A stretch of 64,000 nt of DNA from NCBI RefSeq assembly GCF_039596395.1, contig NZ_JBCNJT010000004.1:248001-312000 (forward strand), read 5' to 3'. This document shows positions 58,390-64,000 of the stretch, one piece after another. A model generated the notes under the pieces. The model was not told where the DNA came from and ran no database searches. It was given only the letters and a program-made list of their open reading frames with translations. The translations under genes were made by a program, and so were the position numbers. Every line of letters begins with the position of its first letter. The stretch's first letter is position 1. Origin of the DNA: Fluviicola sp. (GTDB taxonomy: Bacteria; Bacteroidota; Bacteroidia; Flavobacteriales_D; Crocinitomicaceae).

Positions 58390-60290
58390 AGCACATTCTT
58401 TTAGCCACTTTATTGCTACTGGCATTTAACAACCTGAGCTTTGCCGGGGACAAATACGTCTGGCCCGAATTTTCAAATCCGGCTATCCCCGATTCCCTGA
58501 AATCCGAGGACGCGATTTATTTTGAAAACCGCATTACGGTCGACTTTATGATGGATTACGAAACGTCTGTCGTTTACTTCAAGCGCATCAAACTGCTTTC
58601 CAAAAAAGGGGTCGAAGATTTCATCAATCACGATTTGTTCCAGTTCAACAACGGGCGAATTACCCTCAAGAAAGCCCGCATCATCAAAGCCGATAATTCG
58701 ATCAAGGAATTGACCGATGAGAACATCAAGGAAACATTCATCGACAACAAGAACAAGTACGAGTCCGAATACTACAAGCGCATCCAGTTCATTTTCCCGA
58801 ACCTGGAAGTCGGCGATGTCATTGACGTCGTGTACCAGATCGATTACAAAAGCTACAGCCTTTCGCATTGCATTTACCTGGAAGACGACCTGTATTCCTT
58901 AAACTCGCGTCTTTCCCTGCGCAACTTCAGTAATTACGAACTCACGGTTTATCCATCCAAAAACCTGAGTAATTACGTGGTGAAGGACAAAGGCACATCC
59001 CCTACTTTTTACTGGAATATCCAGGGCGTGAAAAAGAATTCCCAAAATGAATTTTCCGCGCACCCGGCTAATGCTTCCAAAGTGGCTTATACGCTTTGGC
59101 TTCCGAACGAAACCTTCACGTATGAACTCATTCATTCGGGAGATTACGACCGTTACCACGTCAATACCGGGTTTAAGGATTTTACCGTTACCCTGAATGC
59201 CGAAGCAATTTTGGACAAGAATCTGGGGCCGCTTGAAAACCTGAACCGGATCATTCACTTTTTTGAAACGGATTTTGCCTGGAACGAAGATGAGAATATG
59301 CCCGAAAGCATCAAGGCAGTTGATTCGTACAAAAAAAGAATCATGGACCAGAAGATCTTTTTCCGCCTGATCCAGCAATACCTGGAAGAAAGCAAGCTGA
59401 AATACCATGTCGGATTTACGAGAGGACTGAACGAAGGCGTCTTTGAGCACGGGTTTGTGGCGCTTTACCAATTGGATTACCGGTACCTGGTGATCGAAAA
59501 CCTCGGAGGAGACGAACATTTCCTGTTTGGTCCGACCGGCAAAAGCCGCTTCTATTACCTGGATGAAATTCCTGCTCCGTGCGAAGGGAACCAATCCATC
59601 TTATTTACCAGCGAGGAAAAAGGAAAAGTATCAACCAGCGCCGTGCTGCTTCCGCAAAGTGATTTAAACAACAACAAGCACACGGCAACCATTGTGTTAA
59701 AAACCAATCACCTTTCGGACAGCACGATCAGTATCAACCGCAGGGATTCGTTCAGCGGACAGCATTCGGTACTGTTCCGGAATCCGGCTACCGCGCGTTT
59801 CTTTAAAAACATGAATGTTTGCGACACGATCTTGAAACCAAGCGAAGTGAAATACGTGTATCCGTATCCTGTGAACTTCAAACAGGAAGACACCGTGAGT
59901 ACTTATTTTTCAAACTTCGATGACAACCTGTATTCCTTCAATGCCGAAAAACTGATCCCGAATTTCATTTTCTTCCAGGGAGAAAAATTAGAGCCCCTGG
60001 CAGATTACAGCATCATTCCGTTCAGCAAACAACAAAAATATTCCATCTACATCGAATCTCCCAACCCGATCAAAATAGCCGACAAAGTAACGACGGTGGT
60101 GAAATCGAATTCCGTTGGAACGGTGAAAACAGAGATCGTTCAAACCGATCCCAATAAGATCAAGATCAACTATGAGATCAAACTGGAAAAACGCATCCTT
60201 TCCAATGAAACCGAAAGCGGCGAGTACCAGGACCTGGTAAAGGAATGGGCAAACATCGTGATCAAGAAATGGATTATTATGGAAGGATAA
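58386..60290 (+). CDS. DUF3857 protein with degenerate transglutaminase core
   Basis: 634 residues, signal peptide (ILLATLLLLAFNNLSFAG). DUF3857 occupies about 45-235 (VVYFKRIKLLSKKGVEDFINHDLFQFNNGRITLKKARIIKADNS). The following region has the shape of the transglutaminase domain, but the catalytic GDCKD is MDQKIFF, so no nucleophile Cys is present at that position; EHGFVALYQLDYRYLVIEN may be the remnant of the His/Asp part. A likely pseudoenzyme or binding partner of the upstream active homologue, with which it overlaps by 4 bases. Confidence 0.8.
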   Translation: MKHILLATLLLLAFNNLSFAGDKYVWPEFSNPAIPDSLKSEDAIYFENRITVDFMMDYETSVVYFKRIKLLSKKGVEDFINHDLFQFNNGRITLKKARIIKADNSIKELTDENIKETFIDNKNKYESEYYKRIQFIFPNLEVGDVIDVVYQIDYKSYSLSHCIYLEDDLYSLNSRLSLRNFSNYELTVYPSKNLSNYVVKDKGTSPTFYWNIQGVKKNSQNEFSAHPANASKVAYTLWLPNETFTYELIHSGDYDRYHVNTGFKDFTVTLNAEAILDKNLGPLENLNRIIHFFETDFAWNEDENMPESIKAVDSYKKRIMDQKIFFRLIQQYLEESKLKYHVGFTRGLNEGVFEHGFVALYQLDYRYLVIENLGGDEHFLFGPTGKSRFYYLDEIPAPCEGNQSILFTSEEKGKVSTSAVLLPQSDLNNNKHTATIVLKTNHLSDSTISINRRDSFSGQHSVLFRNPATARFFKNMNVCDTILKPSEVKYVYPYPVNFKQEDTVSTYFSNFDDNLYSFNAEKLIPNFIFFQGEKLEPLADYSIIPFSKQQKYSIYIESPNPIKIADKVTTVVKSNSVGTVKTEIVQTDPNKIKINYEIKLEKRILSNETESGEYQDLVKEWANIVIKKWIIMEG

Positions 60291-60295
60291 AACAA

Positions 60296-60405
60296 AGTTC
60301 AACAAGTTCCAAAGTTTAAAGCGTTGAAACTTTTTGAACTTTTGTACTTGAACCTTTTGAACCTTTTGAACTTTTGAACCTTTTGACCCATTCAACCTTT
60401 TTTAT
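60296..60405. repeat. TTTTGAACC word repeat
   Basis: Starts with AAGTTCAACAAGTTCC and continues with reiterated ACTTTTTGAACTTTTG and AACCTTTTGAACC units. The first half is complementary to the second, so it can fold; it may serve as terminator of the DUF3857 pair. Confidence 0.6.
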
Positions 60406-60434
60406 TAAATTTAAACTTTCTAATACCAACAAAA

Positions 60435-61166
60435 ATGAATCAAATCATAGACGATTACAGCTTTGATACAGCTGAAAAACAAGCAGCAGCAAGACAATTC
60501 TTCGCAAAGGTTTACGGATTTATGTTCTTCGCATTGATCGTATCGGGTGCTATTGCTTACCAATACGGAACTGTTGAATTCATCGGGAAATACTTCATTA
60601 CTGCAACTCCGCAGGGTGGCGCTAAATTATCCCCGCTTTTCTATGTCGTAGTCTTTTCACCGATAGGTGTTGCTTTACTGATGCAAACGATGATTAATCG
60701 CTTATCCTTCCCTTTATTATTCGGATTATTTGCGCTTTACAGCATCCTGATCGGGTTTTCGCTTTCGACCATTTTCGTGGTATACTCCATGGCATCGATT
60801 GCAGTAACTTTCGGGGTTACCGCAGGAACTTTTGCAGTGATGGCAATTATGGGATATACAACGAAAGTCGACCTGACTAAAATGGGCTCTCTTTTGTCCA
60901 TGGCTTTCATCGGGATGTTTATCGCTTCCATCGTTAACTTCTTTTTGAAAAGTGACAGTTTCGGATACCTGATCTCCATCATCGGCGTAATTGTGTTCAC
61001 CGGTTTAACAGCCTATCACATGCAGCAGTTAAAGAAGTATGCACATGACTCCGAACTTTCAGCCGACAACAAAAACAAATTGGCCCTGTTGGGAGGATTT
61101 ACCCTTTACGTTTTATTCGTGAATTTATTCCTTTCATTGCTTCGTTTATTCGGAAGCAGAGACTGA
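60435..61166 (+). CDS. Bax inhibitor-1/YccA family membrane protein
   Basis: 243 residues with seven hydrophobic spans. Family landmarks: FFAKVYGFMFFALIVSGAIAY, GVTAGTFAVMAIMGYTTKVDLTKMGSLLSMAFIGM and the C-terminal span ending LNLFLSLLRLFGSRD-type (FVNLFLSLLRLFGSRD). Bacterial members are proton/calcium-leak channels or FtsH-associated proteins. The terminal ...RLFG is strongly conserved. Monocistronic, terminated by the hairpin at 61193. Confidence 0.92.
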   Translation: MNQIIDDYSFDTAEKQAAARQFFAKVYGFMFFALIVSGAIAYQYGTVEFIGKYFITATPQGGAKLSPLFYVVVFSPIGVALLMQTMINRLSFPLLFGLFALYSILIGFSLSTIFVVYSMASIAVTFGVTAGTFAVMAIMGYTTKVDLTKMGSLLSMAFIGMFIASIVNFFLKSDSFGYLISIIGVIVFTGLTAYHMQQLKKYAHDSELSADNKNKLALLGGFTLYVLFVNLFLSLLRLFGSRD

Positions 61167-61192
61167 TTTTAAGCATAACATTCTTTAAGTTA

Positions 61193-61227
61193 AAACCTGC
61201 TAAATTTGAAATATAGCAGGTTTTTTT
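61193..61227 (+). terminator. Terminator with embedded -7 box
   Basis: AAACCTGCTA (61193-61202) / TAGCAGGTTT (61214-61223) and T-run. Its loop region contains TAAATTTG (61201-61208), a perfect -7 element for the next gene, so the hairpin and promoter share DNA. Confidence 0.75.
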
Positions 61228-61256
61228 GTGCCTAACTTTAGGGAAAATTCAAATCG

Positions 61257-61967
61257 ATGATACCTTTTGGACCTGCGATGCTCATTGGATTAGTCTTCAT
61301 GGGAATTGGACTATTAGTGAGCTGGCGCTTAAGAAGCAAATTCCAGGAATTCAGCAAGATTCCCTCTCAAAGTCGTTTAAGTGGTCGCGAAGTGGCTGAA
61401 CGCATGCTGCGCGATTACAACATTTACGACGTGCGGGTAACCTGTGTTCCCGGGCAATTAACCGACCATTATAATCCAGCGGATAAGACCGTGAATCTTT
61501 CGGAAGAAGTTTATCACGGAACAAATGCCGCTTCTGCCGCTATTGCAGCACACGAGTGCGGACATGCCGTTCAGCATGCCAAAGCTTATGCTCCATTGCA
61601 ATGGCGTTCCAAACTCGTTCCGCTTCAGCATGCTTCCGGGTTGTTCCTGAACGTCCTGATGATGCTCACTTTCATTGGTGGCGCGGTGTTGTTTGAGTCC
61701 TTCCCGATCAAATGGGTGCTTTGGGCAATCGTGATCGCTTACGGTTGTATTGCGCTGTTCAGTTTGGTAACACTTCCCGTAGAATTCGATGCTTCGAGAA
61801 GAGCGCTCAACTGGATTGAACGTTCCGGAACAGCCACAAAAGTGGAGTACGAACGTTCCAAAACAGCCCTGAACCTGGCAGCTTCGACCTACGTGGTTGC
61901 TGCTCTGGGAGCCATTGTAACTATGTTTTACTATGTTTTGAGATTAATTGGAACAAACAACGATTAA
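61257..61967 (+). CDS. Membrane zinc metallopeptidase (YugP-like)
   Basis: 236 residues; spans at about 5-22, 125-147, 150-172 and 210-230. The zinc motif is H99-E100-C-G-H103 inside AAHECGHAVQHAKAY, preceded by the membrane-associated SGREVAERMLRDYNIYDVRV domain. Family: zinc_peptidase_2 (YugP), membrane proteases of unknown substrate. Promoter inside the upstream terminator loop. Confidence 0.9.
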   Translation: MIPFGPAMLIGLVFMGIGLLVSWRLRSKFQEFSKIPSQSRLSGREVAERMLRDYNIYDVRVTCVPGQLTDHYNPADKTVNLSEEVYHGTNAASAAIAAHECGHAVQHAKAYAPLQWRSKLVPLQHASGLFLNVLMMLTFIGGAVLFESFPIKWVLWAIVIAYGCIALFSLVTLPVEFDASRRALNWIERSGTATKVEYERSKTALNLAASTYVVAALGAIVTMFYYVLRLIGTNND

Positions 61968-62001
61968 TTTGCTTCCTTTTTCAAACAAAATCTTAAATTT
62001 G
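61968..62001 (+). promoter_or_regulatory. Promoter of the small His-rich gene
   Basis: TTTG (61968-61971), 22-base spacer, TAAATTTG (61994-62001), 16 bases before the ATG at 62018. Confidence 0.65.
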
Positions 62002-62017
62002 GAAAAAAATTGAAGTT

Positions 62018-62158
62018 ATGTCAGAACACCATTCAGAACATCATTCGGATCACCACGATAAGAATGACACTTTCTTCGAAAGTTCAACTGTAGGAATTGG
62101 GTTTGTGTACACTGTGATCCTTTTAGCAATTATCGGGTCTATTTACGCATTCGGATAG
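62018..62158 (+). CDS. 46-residue His-rich single-span membrane protein
   Basis: Too short for many gene callers but well supported: its own promoter with perfect -7 box, ATG start, and a terminator two bases after the stop region. The N-terminal 16 residues are mostly His, Ser, Glu and Asp (MSEHHSEHHSDHHDKND), then a hydrophobic span of about 20 residues (VGIGFVYTVILLAIIGSIYAF). The HH-x-x-HH-x-x-HH pattern suggests metal binding. No family known to me. It lies next to a zinc metallopeptidase. Confidence 0.75.
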   Translation: MSEHHSEHHSDHHDKNDTFFESSTVGIGFVYTVILLAIIGSIYAFG

Positions 62159-62161
62159 TAT

Positions 62162-62195
62162 AAGGAGTTCGCCGCGGCGGGCTCCTATTTTTTTT
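62162..62195 (+). terminator. Terminator of the small His-rich gene
   Basis: GGAG (62164-62167) / CTCC (62182-62185) closing an inner CGCCGCGGCG palindrome, followed by TATTTTTTTT. Unusually GC-rich for the window. Confidence 0.75.
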
Positions 62196-62215
62196 CATTT
62201 CACTGAATTTCAGCT

Positions 62216-63748
62216 ATGCCATTCAATTCAATTTTTGCATGGGTAATCAGGAAGCGCTTGCACCAGATCGAGCTTTTCAGAAAATATCCGGAGGATGTTC
62301 AGCACGAACTCTTCGAAAAATTGATTGAGCAGGGAACTCAAACCGCCTACGGCAAACACTACCATTTTCATCAAATCCAGTCTTATTCCGATTTTAAGGA
62401 ACTCGTTCCCCTGAATAATTACGAATCCCTGAAACCGTGGATCGAACGCCTGATGGAAGGCGAACAGCATTTGCTTTGGTCACAGGACACGAAATGGTTC
62501 GCAAAAAGTTCCGGCACCACTTCCGAAAGGAGCAAATTCATTCCCGTAACCCGGGAATCGCTGGAAGACTGCCATTACAAAGGCGGAAAGGATTTACTGG
62601 CACTGTATTACGAGAATTTCCCCAACAGAAAGCTTTACAAGGGGAAACACCTCATTGTCGGTGGAAGCGCTCAAGTTCTTCCCGTAGCAGATGATGCTTA
62701 CCAGGGCGATCTTTCTGCCATCATCCTGAAAAACCTGCCGTGGTGGGCGGAAATCCGCAGAACTCCTTCCAAAGAAATTGCCCTGATGACGGAATGGGAG
62801 GAAAAGATCGAACTCATGGCAAGAAGTACGATCGAAGAAGATGTGTACATCATTGCCGGTGTTCCGAGCTGGACGATGGTACTGGCGCGAAAAATACTGG
62901 AGATTACCGGGAAATCAAACCTGCGGGAAGTGTGGCCGAACCTCGAATTGTTCATGCACGGAGGCGTGAGTTTTGAACCTTACCGGCAGGCATTCCGGGA
63001 ATTGATTCCTTTCGACGACATGCATTACGTGGAAACCTACAACGCTTCCGAAGGATTTTTCGGGATCCAGGATGTAGACGGCTCCAACGAATTGCTGCTC
63101 ATGCTCGATTACGGCATTTATTATGAATTCATCCCGATGCATGCTTTTGAAGACACCGATTCCAAAATCATTTGCAAACTGGATGAGGTAGAACTGGGCG
63201 AAGAATATGCACTGGTTATTTCCACCAACGCAGGCCTTTGGAGATACATTGTCGGGGATACGATCCGTTTTACATCCAAAACGCCCTACCGTTTCAAACT
63301 TTCTGGTAGAACGAAACACTTCATCAATTCCGTGGGTGAAGAAGTCATTGTCAACAATACCGATCATGCCATTACGGAAGCTTCTTCCAAAACAAACGCC
63401 ATCATCCGCGAATACACGGTAGCACCCATCTACATGGACGGTAAAACGCAGGCAAAGCACGAATGGCTCATCGAATTCGACCGCGAGCCCAATGACATCA
63501 ATCGTTTCATGTTTCTGCTGGACGAGTCTTTGCGCGCCGTCAACTCCGATTACGACGCCAAACGTACCAAAAACATGGCTTTGGGAAAACCTTTGCTTCA
63601 CATACTAAAATCGGGCAGCTTTGATGCCTGGTTGCAAAAAAAAGGTAAATTAGGTGGACAACACAAAGTGCCCCGCCTGATGAATTCACGCGAAATCGTG
63701 GAACAAATCTTGCAGGAAGCCGAGTTCGAAACCATTCAATATGTTTAG
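62216..63748 (+). CDS. GH3-family protein (acyl-adenylate-forming fold)
   Basis: 510 residues. GH3 enzymes belong to the ANL superfamily and in plants join hormones such as jasmonate or auxin to amino acids. The nucleotide motif SSGTTSERSKFIPVT is at about 99-113; VETYNASEGFFGIQD and the Asp-containing YTIGDTIRF-like motif (RYIVGDTIRFTSK) follow; the C-terminal domain has INSVGEEVIVNNTDHAI. All parts needed for adenylation are visible, so catalysis is plausible; the bacterial substrate is unknown. The next gene starts 8 bases before its stop. Confidence 0.9.
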   Translation: MPFNSIFAWVIRKRLHQIELFRKYPEDVQHELFEKLIEQGTQTAYGKHYHFHQIQSYSDFKELVPLNNYESLKPWIERLMEGEQHLLWSQDTKWFAKSSGTTSERSKFIPVTRESLEDCHYKGGKDLLALYYENFPNRKLYKGKHLIVGGSAQVLPVADDAYQGDLSAIILKNLPWWAEIRRTPSKEIALMTEWEEKIELMARSTIEEDVYIIAGVPSWTMVLARKILEITGKSNLREVWPNLELFMHGGVSFEPYRQAFRELIPFDDMHYVETYNASEGFFGIQDVDGSNELLLMLDYGIYYEFIPMHAFEDTDSKIICKLDEVELGEEYALVISTNAGLWRYIVGDTIRFTSKTPYRFKLSGRTKHFINSVGEEVIVNNTDHAITEASSKTNAIIREYTVAPIYMDGKTQAKHEWLIEFDREPNDINRFMFLLDESLRAVNSDYDAKRTKNMALGKPLLHILKSGSFDAWLQKKGKLGGQHKVPRLMNSREIVEQILQEAEFETIQYV

Positions 63749-64000
63749 ATTTTGGGTCACATGCTTTCTCACCGCTCTTCCCTGTTTGGGGTTTAGCCAG
63801 CAATCGTGGAAAGAACTCTGGCACCTCGAACTGGATTCCACCGCCATCTGGGACATTGACCCGATCCATCAAAGCATTATTTACCAGAATCAAAACATCC
63901 AGAAGCGCGATGCAAAAGGACAGATCATGCTCCAGGAAAGCATCAAATCATTGGGAAACATCCAAAAAATCGATGCACAAAATCCTTTGAAGATCGCTTT
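63741..64000 (+). CDS. Exported protein, 3' end cut by window
   Basis: ATG at 63741, overlapping the GH3 gene by 8 bases in another frame, open to base 64000 (86 codons and two bases seen). The first 20 residues (FWVTCFLTALPCLGFSQ) form a signal peptide. The mature start (SWKELWHLELDSTAIWDIDPIHQSIIYQNQN...GQIMLQESIKSLGNIQKID) has the rhythm of a beta-propeller blade; family not assignable from the fragment. Coupling to GH3 suggests a shared transcript. Confidence 0.7.
   Translation, partial: MFRFWVTCFLTALPCLGFSQQSWKELWHLELDSTAIWDIDPIHQSIIYQNQNIQKRDAKGQIMLQESIKSLGNIQKIDAQNPLKIA

Noticed and set aside
1-64000. tRNA or rRNA genes, prophage, integrase
   Set aside because: No cloverleaf-like CCA-ending blocks, rRNA motifs or recombinase signatures were recognised on either strand by eye.

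Overview
The window looks like a chromosomal segment of a Bacteroidota bacterium, most likely Flavobacteriales near Crocinitomicaceae/Fluviicola. The taxonomic guess is an inference; the phylum-level clues are direct. These are promoters with the TAnnTTTG -7 element, weak or absent Shine-Dalgarno sequences, a type IX secretion sorting domain, repeated DUF1573 lipid-free periplasmic proteins, a DNA polymerase III alpha subunit carrying its own exonuclease domain, and a LytTR response regulator paired with a TPR histidine kinase. I saw no rRNA, tRNA, CRISPR array, prophage, integrase or transposase. Coding density is high and the DNA reads as core genome.

Layout. 1-2754: 3' part of aspartate kinase, a tandem-OmpA protein and a lipoprotein. 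2921-8488: a light/pigment locus with a CarH-type B12 photoreceptor regulator, crtI, crtB, a eukaryote-type pyruvoyl-tetrahydropterin synthase, a small membrane protein and a class I photolyase. 8586-17550: carboxypeptidase-regulatory-like protein, guaB, two parvulin chaperones (OMP folding), MoxR ATPase, a lipoprotein and a SirB1-type protein. 17621-23558: truncated haemoglobin, prolyl oligopeptidase, RraB-like protein, AraC regulator and S41 peptidase. 23655-33802 (mostly minus strand): dnaE, transglutaminase-like protein, three DUF1573 proteins, lipoprotein, peptide deformylase and RuvX. 33906-41625: dapD, two tandem-duplicated Cys lipoproteins, a barrel/coiled-coil protein, mitochondrial-type aconitase, TfoX-N protein, lipoprotein and HXXEE membrane protein. 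41696-49553: acnB, the rpsF-rpsR-rplI operon, Bcp peroxiredoxin with a YCII lipoprotein, TlpA-like lipoprotein, Cys-rich lipoprotein and SRPBCC protein. 49602-64000: two-component pair, T9SS-secreted protein, VOC protein, hldD, second pterin synthase with folE, a coupled transglutaminase/DUF3857 pair, BI-1 protein, zinc peptidase, a 46-residue His-rich membrane protein, a GH3-family protein and the start of one more exported protein.

The most coherent story is the 2.9-8.5 kb locus. The regulator keeps the Trp, Glu, His and cobalt-ligand His of light-sensing CarH/LitR proteins. The crtI promoter directly downstream has an 11-bp perfect inverted repeat wrapped around its -7 box. I infer dark repression and light induction of carotenoid synthesis. 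The pterin enzyme and photolyase next door fit a wider light response.

A second theme is non-coding. Many spacers are filled by different short self-complementary words (GGTTCAAA, AATTATCA, AAATGTAAA, CACGAGG, CGCAGATTTCGCAGA), and several genes end in a related hairpin family, one version of which also supplies the stop codon.
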